Below are positions 23,117 to 32,136 of a DNA stretch of 64,000 nt, piece after piece. This DNA is from Trichosporon coremiiforme (Eukaryota > Basidiomycota > Tremellomycetes > Trichosporonales > Trichosporonaceae). The stretch lies in NCBI GenBank assembly GCA_039545355.1, contig BCJJ01000022.1:124001-188000 (forward strand), in the 5' to 3' direction. The first letter of the stretch is position 1. Each line of letters opens with the position of its first letter. A program made the position numbers and the translations under genes. Below the pieces are notes generated by a model that saw only the letters and a list, made by a program, of their open reading frames with translations, searched no databases and was not told where the DNA came from.

Positions 23117-23992
23117 ATGCTTGCCCTTTGGAGCCTTGTCTCAGTCCTCGCTGTCTCTGGCGTTAAGGCTGGAAGCCCCGATGAGGATCTTGCCAGCCGT
23201 CCCATCATTAACAGCTACCCGAGCGGCAAGATTGGTGGTGACCTCTACTCGACTTTGCAGAACCACGCGAAGGTCCCTTGGCAGTGGGTCTGGCCCGACT
23301 CGAGCCAGAACACCAAGGACTCTATCCCTCGAGCCTGTTACGACCACGCTAGGCGCGAGGGTCTCGACCCGAGGGACGTCTCCGTCTATGACGTCAACCA
23401 CGACGACTGCCGTCTCACCCACAGGCTGTGTCGCCACAAGGACGCCAAGATGTCTGTCGAGAAGGTTGCCGAGCACGTCGGCAGGCTTCCGGCCAAGGTT
23501 CGTGCCCTTGTGCAGAACATCTTCATCGCTCCTGGACAGGAGAGCGCGTACTACGCCGGCAACCTGATCCTCTACCGTGGTGACCTCGGCCTGGGCTCTA
23601 TGTACCACGAGTTCGGCCACGCTCTCGACGACCACTGCCCCTTCCCTGACAAGAAGAAGCTGGCCCACGACACCCAGACCTGGATCGATGCCTTCTACAA
23701 CGACGACCACGTTACTGACGACTACGCCAAGACCGACCAGGGCGAGAACTTTGCTCAGATCTCCGTCCACAGCCTGTACGACCTTAACGTGCCCGGTGGC
23801 ATCTCGAACCTCGGCACCCAGACCGACGGCAGGAACAACTGGGACCTCTACGATGATGAGAGGCACGCCCAAATGCAGTACTGCAAGGAGTTTCTCACCG
23901 GTAACGATGGCGCCAACTGTGGCGATGTCAAGGACGACTGGGACTTCGTTAACAAGAACACTGGCGAGAAGGTCGAGAACCCCTACGCTTAA
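23117..23992 (+). CDS. Secreted CON-13-like protein 2, HEFGH zincin-type motif
   Basis: An intronless frame of 291 residues. The signal peptide is MLALWSLVSVLAVSGVKA, nearly the same as in paralogue 1. Shared landmarks are DSIPRACYDHARREGLDPRD, HDDCRLTHRLCRHKDAKM, a strand before MYHEFGHALDDHCPFPD (HEFGH at residues 164-168), GENFAQISVHSLYDLNVPGG and LGTQTDGRNNWDLY. Codon use is strongly biased to C-ending codons compared with paralogue 3, which hints at high expression. The protein ends KNTGEKVENPYA. As with paralogue 1, extracellular metallopeptidase activity is suggested by HExxH but not proved; the wider fungal family is poorly characterised. Confidence 0.83.
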   Translation: MLALWSLVSVLAVSGVKAGSPDEDLASRPIINSYPSGKIGGDLYSTLQNHAKVPWQWVWPDSSQNTKDSIPRACYDHARREGLDPRDVSVYDVNHDDCRLTHRLCRHKDAKMSVEKVAEHVGRLPAKVRALVQNIFIAPGQESAYYAGNLILYRGDLGLGSMYHEFGHALDDHCPFPDKKKLAHDTQTWIDAFYNDDHVTDDYAKTDQGENFAQISVHSLYDLNVPGGISNLGTQTDGRNNWDLYDDERHAQMQYCKEFLTGNDGANCGDVKDDWDFVNKNTGEKVENPYA

Positions 23993-25038
23993 GCGACTGT
24001 TCTGTTGCCCGCAGTGATCACAACCTCTTTCGTAATCCTTATGATTGTAGTTAGTGTGGGTTATGAATGGGACTGCGGATGATGGTAACTGACGCGGTAC
24101 GTTGTGCTGCTGCGGATAACGCGCGCGGGTGTTGTGGTGTTGAGGCCAGTGCTACTGCGGATAAGGAACAGACAGTGACAGCAATTCGGGGATATTATCA
24201 ATTTAGAGTGCCACCAACCGGGGCAGTACCCCTGGTCGCTTGGGCGCACCCAAGTGGCGTGCAATGTTGATGCGGCATCAAAAAGCGACGGCTGCAAGTC
24301 CACATGCAGTGCGTGTACTCCTAATGGCAGAAACTGAACGTTTACTTGCCACAGAACCGCGAACTCGAAGTCTGGCACCGTTAATCGGAGCCCTGACGGA
24401 GGCGATGCTAACGGGATTGCCTCCGGGTCCGACACGGGCGCCGAATCTAGCCGTCTCTGTTGATGCATTGGGAGTGGCCCGACGCCGGGGGCAGCTCTCC
24501 AATAAGCGGAAGTGTCGGAGTACGGCCCTGCAAATGGTCGGCGACCCACTCCGCTCTCAGTCCTCCGCTCTCTCGTGCGACCCTGTATCGGCGCTCGTGG
24601 CGAAGTCCTAGCGCTTTAGCCTACTAACACACCTCTGGTTTGGCACGCGTCGTTCGTGGGGACAGGTGGGTGGGCCACTTGACCAGTTGAACGTTGTCAG
24701 TCTGATTGCATAGCCTTTTCCCGCTACATTAAGCCGCCCCGAGCTTAAGTGAGAGATCCTTGCCAAGAGTTCACATAGACATGAGAACAGGTGCCAGCAA
24801 CGGAAACGGATTTCCACAATACTTCCGGGACAGGGCAAGTCTCCTCGCATATCAATTGTTGGATGAGGTCACTCGTCGGCGATCGCCAGTCCGTCAGTAT
24901 TCAACAATGACCACGCCTCGCGCGAGTGTCCCCACGTGCAAGTTCGAGTGTAGGGCATCAACACCGAGTAGTTGTATATATGCGCAAAAATATCCATGCA
25001 TTCCTCCTCTATAACCAAGCTGGCGATACCTCATTACC
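23993..25038. other. Intergenic between CON-13-like genes 2 and 3
   Basis: No gene supported. A 123-codon frame at 24240-24611 (plus) lacks a recognisable domain and is treated as chance. Confidence 0.5.
24975..24981 (+). promoter_or_regulatory. Putative TATA box of CON-13-like gene 3
   Basis: TATATAT lies 58 bp before the ATG at 25039. Together with the boxes before paralogues 1 and 2, this suggests the promoter was duplicated with the gene. Confidence 0.55.
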
Positions 25039-25890
25039 ATGCTCGCTTTCTGGAGTCTTGTCTCGATCCTTGCGGCAACCACTGCCCACGCCGACGACAG
25101 CGGCAACGAGCTGCGAACGCGCCCGAAGATCAACCCTTATCCACCTGGCTCTCTGAATGCTCGTCTTATCGCGGGCACGCCTGACCACCACTCGGAGGTG
25201 AAGAACTGGACCGAGAGCGCGCCTCTTCAAGATGCGATCCCTCGAACCTGCTATGACGTGGCCAAGCGCGAGGGCCTGAATCCGGCGGACGTCGAGGTCT
25301 TCACGGTGACATACGACGACTGCGACACGCCATGGGAGCTCTGCCGACACAAGAACGCCGAGCGCAATCTCCCGACCGTAACCGGCCTGCACAGCAGGAT
25401 ACCCGTCAGAGCGCGAGAGCTTCTGCCGCACGCGATTCACTTGCCGGGACCCGAGCGCGCGTACCGCACCGACGAGATTCTCGTTCTCGGCGGCAAGCCC
25501 GACTTCTCGACGATCATGCACCAGGTCGGCCGTGCCATTGATGACAACTGCGCTTTCCCTGGCAAGGACCGCCGATGCTCGGAAACAGACGCCTGGCGCA
25601 ACGCCTTCGGCCGCGACAGCTATGTCGTCAACGACATTGCGCGCACGAGCCAGGCTGAGAACTTTGCTCAGATCGTAATCCACACAGTTATGAACCTCAA
25701 CTTCCCTGGTGGCCTTGCCTCGATGCGCACCCTTACGGATGGACAGTTTAATCAGAATCTGTACGACGATGAGGTCAAGGTCCAGACTCAGTACTGTGGG
25801 CCGTACCTCGTTGCCAATCCGGACGACAAGTGCGATAACTTCAACCCGAAGCGCAACTATGTCTCGAAAAGCACGGGCGAGGACATTTAG
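25039..25890 (+). CDS. Secreted CON-13-like protein 3, zinc motif lost
   Basis: An intronless frame of 283 residues with signal peptide MLAFWSLVSILAATTAHA. It aligns along its length with its two upstream neighbours: DAIPRTCYDVAKREGLNPAD, YDDCDTPWELCRHKNAERN, CAFPGKDRRCSETDAWRNAF, AENFAQIVIHTVMNLNFPGG. At the position of HExxH the sequence is HQVGR (residues 161-165), so both the catalytic Glu and the second His ligand are replaced. GTQ(T/S)DGRNNWDL has become RTLTDGQFNQNLY. The reading frame is intact with no stops, so it is probably expressed as a catalytically inactive secreted protein rather than being a pseudogene. A ligand-binding or inhibitory role is speculation. Confidence 0.8.
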   Translation: MLAFWSLVSILAATTAHADDSGNELRTRPKINPYPPGSLNARLIAGTPDHHSEVKNWTESAPLQDAIPRTCYDVAKREGLNPADVEVFTVTYDDCDTPWELCRHKNAERNLPTVTGLHSRIPVRARELLPHAIHLPGPERAYRTDEILVLGGKPDFSTIMHQVGRAIDDNCAFPGKDRRCSETDAWRNAFGRDSYVVNDIARTSQAENFAQIVIHTVMNLNFPGGLASMRTLTDGQFNQNLYDDEVKVQTQYCGPYLVANPDDKCDNFNPKRNYVSKSTGEDI

Positions 25891-26827
25891 GTTCCCTTGA
25901 CGGCCGTCTAAGCGGCGCCTAACATCCCGACTTCCTCGCTTCCCGTTATCTTATCAACAGGGCCATCGACGCCATAGTGATGCATGGTCGATGTAATACC
26001 CTCTTTCATACGATGAGACATGACAGTGACAGCTTACGATATGCAACCTGCAGTACTTTCCCGACCCACTACCTCAGAGAAGGCACCGCCCCGTCTGCGG
26101 TTGGCGTTCAAGGTAGCGACCGCAAACTCTTGACCCGATTCGATCGCCGTCTGCGCAATGGCATGTGAACCGCTTCATCATGTTCCCGTCCGACAGCGCG
26201 AGCGGAGTCGACATCACACCAATCAGCGTAGCATCGTACTCTGCAGGCACCAAGTGTCGTTCCGTGGCCTCCTCCACAAAGTCTACCACTGCGTGGATGC
26301 AAGCTGCTCCTTGCGGGCAACGGATAGTCGATCCAAGACTAAGTACTCCCAAGATCTCTGCTCCTTTGAAGCAGCGAAGTGCGCTTTCCGCAATGACAGA
26401 ACCGGGATCTTACCTGGGATCGAAGGGTACGCGCAAGCCACAGAAAAGTCCGATGCGTTCAGCCAAGCCCTTACGCGTAGAGATCTGAGCTACGGCTGCG
26501 CCCGATGCGCCTCTTTGAGATCTAACGCCTTTTGGACTGCATGGGGCAGTACATTGAGGAATCACGTGAGAGCACAATTGGCGCACTTCGCAGCCGGTGC
26601 GGTCGGGCAGGCACATGGCAGCTACGGACAAGCTGGTAGGACCTGACGGTGCCCGCGCCAGAGTCATGACCGGTCTGATCTAGAGATCACTCAGCGAGCC
26701 ATTTCTTGATCTCCCCCCTCAACCCCGTCCTCTTCCTTCTTGTGCTCCCACTGCATTGCCACCGGCAACCTGAGTTCTTGTTCCACCTTCCTCCTTCCCG
26801 CCTATTTTCCGTCGCCTGTGACCCGCT
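25891..26827. other. Intergenic, CON-13-like gene 3 to F-box-like pseudogene
   Basis: No gene supported. Overlapping frames of 90-160 codons occur on both strands between 26074 and 26667, but none has recognisable motifs or convincing splice signals; they may be remnants too degraded to identify. Confidence 0.45.
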
Positions 26828-28021
26828 ATGGCCATGTTGACGCTGGACGCCGACAACTTCCCTCATATATTCTAAGCCGTCTTCGGGTACGCTGTCGCCG
26901 ACGGCAATGTGCGCACCGTGGCCCGGCTGCGTGCCATCTGTCGTGAGACGCGCGACCACATCGACCGCATCTGGTACCCCGCTTGCGTCGATGAGCTTGG
27001 CCTGCGTGCCCTCGGCAACTACCGCGACAAGCCTGTCGCGCGCACTTCTCTCCCGGGTGGAGCCGGGTACCCCGCTCTGCTTTACGTCCGCCTTACCGGA
27101 GTCTGGTAGTACCAGCTTCCCCTGTGCCCTCTCAGTCTGCGCGTGCTTGGCCTACCCCCTCCCTTCCTTCCGGGGCGACTGCTACCCCTACGCGGCAAAG
27201 ATGTGCGTCCTCCATGGCGTTGGTGCCTGGTCGCTCGCACCTCTGGATGTCTTTCGCATCACGGTGGGTTGCTTAGAGATGGCCCGTGACGAGCTCCGGG
27301 ACAGCTATCCCTCCCCCATTCCCCCGAGCGTGCGCGACATCGTGATGCTGTTCCAGGTCCAGAAACCGTGGGAGTTCTCGCACTCGACCCTCTTCTTCGT
27401 GCTCGCGTGCACGTCAACGGCTCTCGGCCGCCCGGCCGCCTGACCGGATAGCAGTCACTCAGCATCGTAATACAGGACGGCGACACATGCATGCCCGAGC
27501 ACAGCGCAAGCCCGGGTGACTTCGAGTACGACCCCGCCCAGGAAGTAGTGTTCCAGAACGTTGCCAGCATCGCGCAATCCGTCAAGGCCGCCTTCCAGGT
27601 CCACACCTCTGTCCACGGGACCAACGATCGTCTCGTTGCCAACACGCCGCACAACTCGCCCCAGGGCTCCAGCACGAACACACCCACCGCTCCGCTTGAG
27701 TGGCAACCCGGCCACGACGAGGCGTTCCGATACAAAGGCTTCGACCCCGACCTCCTCCCCACGCGCCAGCTCGTCGCCAGCTGCCTCCGCATGTGCCCTA
27801 CCTGGACCGGCCGGGGAATGTGGGATATGCCACTCCCTGCTATTGACTGACTGGCCGACCTCCGACCGCAGGTCCGCTTCATGACCATGACGGAGTTGGA
27901 TCGGATCATTGGGTCGCAGATGATGCGCATCGTGAAGGCAGACACGGGCGACGGGGTCGTACTCGACCGGCGGTGTAGTGAGAGTCTGAAGTGGCTTGGT
28001 TGTTTCCTGTTTCTGAGTTGA
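26828..28021 (+). pseudogene. Broken F-box-like gene
   Basis: The plus strand opens MAMLTLDADNFPHIF and meets TAA at 26873-26875, after which the same frame continues as AVFGYAVADGNVRTVARLRA and ICRETRDHIDRIWYPACVDE with no in-frame ATG. This resembles the F-box-like opening of the intact gene at 13776-15701 (FPHILE... LRRVSR). Further downstream in other frames come SVRDIVMLFQVQKPWEF, comparable to its TVEEVVLILTKTAWDM segment, and VRFMTMTELDRIIGSQ, comparable to its LEFLTHDEYKARIGAAEW. The stop sits where the family has Glu, and at least one frame change follows that I cannot explain by an intron. The best reading is a decaying family member. A sequencing error at the stop plus unrecognised introns is the alternative. 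Confidence 0.6.
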
Positions 28022-28290
28022 GTAGTACCTGCACTTAGTTCATATCGAGTTGTAATAGCCCATAGACAGTGTAATCGTGACCCCTTGCCTCGTAGATTGC
28101 TCTCCGCCCACTCAATCTCCTGCGGTCAAATCCAGGCCCCACCTCCACTCGACCTGACCTCCACCTCCACCCGAAATTCCACTCACGACCCTCACCACGA
28201 CGCCTCTACCCTTCCCAACCATCCAACGATGGTCCTCCTTCGCTCCCAGCGATCCTTCAACACCCCGCACAACAGCAGCAGGCCAAAAAG

Positions 28291-28409
28291 GTCCTCGCCG
28301 GGATTTGAACCCGGGGCCACTCCCAATCGCTGTCCGAAGACAGTTGGAGGCAAAGCTCAAGATGTTAGATCACCCTAAGAGAGTATGATAACCACTACAC
28401 CACGAGAAC
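28291..28409 (-). tRNA. tRNA-Pro (AGG), intron-containing, copy 1
   Basis: Read on the minus strand. The acceptor arm GTTCTCG pairs with CGAGGAC (one G-T pair). The D arm contains TGGTGTAGTGGTTATCA, the anticodon stem is CTCTC/GGGAG with loop TTAGGG, and the T arm is CCGGG TTCAAAT CCCGG. The anticodon is therefore AGG (proline), and the CTTAGGGTG context is the usual eukaryotic tRNA-Pro loop. An intron of about 48 nt follows position 37. A T run (CTTTTTGG) directly after the gene fits a Pol III terminator. Alternative stem pairing would give UAG (Leu), but the loop context favours Pro. Confidence 0.82.
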
Positions 28410-30561
28410 GTCCGTTTTTGGACGAGAGTTGGGCGAGCCGGCTGGCTTATGAGCTTCGCTTCGCCACATGAGACTGTGGATGAGCGAAGGTGGTGTGGGG
28501 TTGTTTCTGGGCTCTGTGTCGGAGGTGTGGTTCCCGGGACGGGATGAGGTCAGGCGGAACTTGATCGAGAGACGTGCGTAGATGTCTGCTGCGAGGAGGG
28601 CACTGCAGTAAATAAGTCTGAGTAGCTCTGAAACTTGAGTTAGCTGGCTCCCGTCGCAAAGCACAATGCCGACTGATGAGACCGGCATGCGGCCCATGGC
28701 GGCCGAAGGCCAAAGCCGTATGATCGTCATCGGATAATGGAGAGAAAGGGAGTTTGGGCAACATCAGGTGCTGCTGGTGGGCATGTGATCCTGCGCAACT
28801 GTCAGGGAAGTAGCTTTTACAAGGAAAAGCTAGTAAGTTGGGCGGCATTGTTAAGAATAAGTGAGACTGATTAATGCGAGGTAGTTTGCTGGAATAAGAA
28901 TGACACGGCCGCCGAAAGTGAAGGCGCAGGCGGCAGTCTCCGAGCTCCGAAGCACAGCCAGCGGCCAAGGGCGCCTCCGGGCCGTAGCGCCCGCCACCAA
29001 CTGTGTCAGTTGAAAATGAGCATGAATGTTGCGCCCTCGTCCGGAGAAGCGATCTTGCAGATGCGCGACTTCCCACGGTTGCCCCTCATCTGAAACCACC
29101 ACCGCACGACCCCTTATCGACTTGTTCTCACCCAGCCTGGCTTGTCCTCGCGCAGTCCGGGCGCCCAGGTTGGCCGATAGGACAATGCCGGGAACCTGGT
29201 GAACTGTCACGCAGCTCACGCTGCTCATGTTGCATTCATGACCGCTCATGTCACTCATGTAGATAAGCGGAAGATTGGCCCGCTTTCTCCGGGAACGGCG
29301 GGCTGATCGTACCGAGTTGACGACGTCATGATCAGTACCATGGCCATGGTTCGAACTGGACCACGCCCAAACCCGAGACTACGCTCTGGAGCAAACATGT
29401 GTAAGAAGTTAGGTACAAGCACACCATCGTTGGGGGCATGATGTGCGGTAGGCTGCCCGCCAGTGCTTCCGTGCTTCGCTGGCAGCTCGGCGTCATGGCA
29501 GAGCGGCGAAGCCCACAGAGCCTGGAGCCCGAGGAGCCTGAGCGGTCACCCGCAGTCGGGGAAGGTACTGCCTGATGTGCAGTATCCAGCAGGCGAATGC
29601 GTCATGTCCAGGTCCTCCGACGTCTCCGGGGAAACTTTAGCTTTGGCGAGCCCGGGAGCATGGAACCGAAATAGCGCTGCCTTTCCAAAGGTGGTAACGG
29701 TGCTCGTCTGAGAGTGTGAGACCTTGGGAGAGTGTGCATGGTTGTGGGAGGCGGTTGCAAGATGCATGGAGGGCGCAGACACGGCTGAAACGGCGGCGAG
29801 GTGTGCGTAGAGGAGGATTAGTCAAGCGGTGGCCGGTGTTGACTGCCTGCTCGGGAAGGATGGATGCCGGAGAGGCTTTGAGCATAGGGATCGCCCTCCA
29901 CCCTGGGCCGGAGTAATCTTTGCGCAGGGCGGTGGTGGAAGGCAGGGCGTGATTGGACGGACGAACACATGTGCCGTGCGTTCCTGAGACGCAGGGGTCT
30001 ATTCGCCACCCACCGTACGGGCGTTTGGTCGGTGCGTCGCCGGGCAGCGGGCCTAGGATCGGGTTGGGTTCGCTCTCGGTCCCCTGTTCTACCTGCCGTT
30101 TGACGCTTCCCACTCGGCGTCCACCACCGCCATTGCACCATCCATCCTGCGAATCCTGCTCCTACTCGGCCCGCCTGCCCGCAGCCTGCACTGACGCATA
30201 CTCGGCCTCCCTCGGTCATCACGGCTTCTCTCGCCTTCGAGCCTTCTCTCCCGCCCCGCCTCCTACGCCTCCCTCGCATACACGGCTCACGGCCCATCCT
30301 CACACCCGGACTCAACTTTTCCCTTATCTCGTCTCATCTCCTCCCACTCTCACACTCATGGAGTAAGTCTACCCGCTATCTCTCCCATCTTCTCTCCTAC
30401 TCTTCTTTGATTCTCGGATTCTTCGCCCCCTCTTCATTCTTTCACACCATCCTTCGCTTTTCGCTTTTTCTTCGCCGCCGACCTCGACATCCGCCGGTCT
30501 GCACAACCAAAACATTACTTCGCCCTTCCATCAACCATCCTGACACGTTGAAGTGCCCGCC
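28410..30561. other. Intergenic, tRNA-Pro copy 1 to membrane-protein gene
   Basis: About 2.1 kb with no supported gene. The final 260 bases (from about 30300) are strongly C/T-rich and look like a 5' leader. A GAGTAAGT donor at about 30360 and a tgacacgttgaag acceptor ending at 30553 suggest a 5' UTR intron just before the next gene; a short ATGGA upstream of that donor does not join in frame. Confidence 0.5.
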
Positions 30562-31797
30562 ATGCTAGGCATGTTCCGTGTTGAGAAGAGGGATGATTAC
30601 GCCTACCGGCGCTACGACATGCGCAGCGTCGGTGTCGGTCCCGCAAAGACGACAGAGACTGCGGTTAGGGGCCGCGAGCGCTCAGTGCGACAGCGCGAGA
30701 CCGAACTTGTGCAGGGTGCTGGACCGTCTGTGGCCGAGATCCGTCGGGAGCTCGACCGTGCCTCGGCAATGCAGGCGGATTTCTATGAAGACGACGAAGA
30801 CTACCCCGACGACGACGACGAATACTACGATGACGAGATTGAGGAGATCGAGGGCCCGCTGGCGGCGCGCGATCTCGTGCGCCGTCTTGACCGGCTCGAG
30901 GCTCTCGATGCCGCTGCAAGGGCGTATGATGAGAGCTTCGACCTGCGGGATCTGCGCGACCTCCGCGACCTCCGCGAGCTGCAGCTCTCGGATGGAGAAA
31001 TCTCCCACCCCCCGCCCTACCCCGACAGCCGGGGCTCGCCTCGCTCCCACTCCCCACCCCGCAACCGTCCGGTGCTGACCACAATCTTCATCAGCTTCGT
31101 AAACCGGTACATCGCCCCGCATCTACCCGAGGACATCCAGGCGATCCTCCACGACCCGCCGTCGCTGAACGACCCGGCATCGCTCGTTCCCCTCCTCCGC
31201 GCCGCAGCCCCGTACACGCAGTACCTCCTGGTGCTTGTCGCGCTGTACGTCGTCTGGGCATTTGTGACGGGCATCGTGTTCTACCTGGGGCGCTTCCTGC
31301 GCTTCTGCTTCCGCATCGGCCCCGTTCTCGCCATCATCGCCTGGGTCATGGCCAGCACGGGCCAGGGCGGCATCGACGTCCTCTTCGACGCTCTGAAGGC
31401 GTACGCCGGCGAGGGAGCCGGCAACAACCGCCAGGCGGGCCGTTACGGTGCCGGAGCTGGTGGGGCTGGCGGCGTTCCCCGAGGAGCGGGAATGTATGAG
31501 GCTGGGCGGCGCACGCGGCGCCGCGGCCCCGGCGGTGGAGAGCGGTACGACGCGCGCGAGGCGCGGGGCTACTACAACAACCCGCGGACGCGGACGCGCC
31601 GCAACGAGCCCCAGGAGGCGGGAGCCGACGTGCTGTCGGCTTTCTTCAACAACGACGGGCTCGCCGGCACCGTGCAGGAGTTCGTGAAGCGCGCCGTTGC
31701 CAAGGGAACCGGGCTCGACTGGCTCTTCGCCCAGGGCCAGAACCAGGACGAGCAGCGCGACAAGCGCGACGGCGCCCGCACCACCCGCACGAGGTAG
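30562..31797 (+). CDS. Membrane protein of unknown function, acidic N-terminus, two hydrophobic spans
   Basis: I do not recognise this family. The frame gives 411 residues from the ATG at 30562 (MLGMFRVEKRDDYAYRRYD); a GTG at 30553 is not a credible fungal start. Residues about 70-105 are very acidic (EDDEDYPDDDDEYYDDEIEE), followed by a leucine- and aspartate-rich repeat (DLRDLRDLRDLREL) near residue 130 that may form a helix. Residues about 175-200 are amphipathic. Two hydrophobic segments follow: YLLVLVALYVVWAFVTGIVF and a second span around IGPVLAIIAWVMAS. The C-terminal 150 residues are Gly/Arg-rich (RRTRRRGPGGGERYDAREAR), with an FFNNDGLAGTVQEFVKRAV helix near the end. The layout suggests an ER or vacuolar membrane protein with cytosolic tails. 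No intron is visible within the coding region. Confidence 0.7.
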   Translation: MLGMFRVEKRDDYAYRRYDMRSVGVGPAKTTETAVRGRERSVRQRETELVQGAGPSVAEIRRELDRASAMQADFYEDDEDYPDDDDEYYDDEIEEIEGPLAARDLVRRLDRLEALDAAARAYDESFDLRDLRDLRDLRELQLSDGEISHPPPYPDSRGSPRSHSPPRNRPVLTTIFISFVNRYIAPHLPEDIQAILHDPPSLNDPASLVPLLRAAAPYTQYLLVLVALYVVWAFVTGIVFYLGRFLRFCFRIGPVLAIIAWVMASTGQGGIDVLFDALKAYAGEGAGNNRQAGRYGAGAGGAGGVPRGAGMYEAGRRTRRRGPGGGERYDAREARGYYNNPRTRTRRNEPQEAGADVLSAFFNNDGLAGTVQEFVKRAVAKGTGLDWLFAQGQNQDEQRDKRDGARTTRTR

Positions 31798-32136
31798 ATC
31801 CCGTCCAGTCCAACTTAGAGTACCGATCCATGTCCAGCTAGACGCCTGTTGATTGTAGATTGTTTGTGCCATGTATCGAGACGACCTAATGCCGCATAGC
31901 CTCAAACGTCTGGTGCTTTCTCTTTTCTGGTGCAGAACCACTGTCGTGGAAGCAGCCGTGTCCGCTGCGTGTGTGCTTTGACCGGGCTGAGATGGCAAAG
32001 AAGCCTGCGCGGCAAATGTGACACGCCCAGCTCAGACCGACCCTGACGTCAGTCTGGCAGGTGCCAGCCAACTGTTCGGTGGAGGTCGATCACCCCCTCT
32101 CGACACCTCAACATCAGTCAGCACCGACACACCGCC
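31798..32136. other. Intergenic before ALKBH6
   Basis: About 340 bp with nothing recognisable except the leader of the following gene. Confidence 0.55.

Noticed and set aside
24240..24611. 123-codon frame between CON-13-like genes 2 and 3
   Set aside because: No signal peptide, no Cys pattern and no family resemblance to the cluster.
28291..28409. tRNA-Leu (UAG) reading of the anticodon loop
   Set aside because: A shifted stem pairing would give UAG, but the TTAGGG loop context and the better CTCTC/GGGAG stem match eukaryotic tRNA-Pro (AGG).
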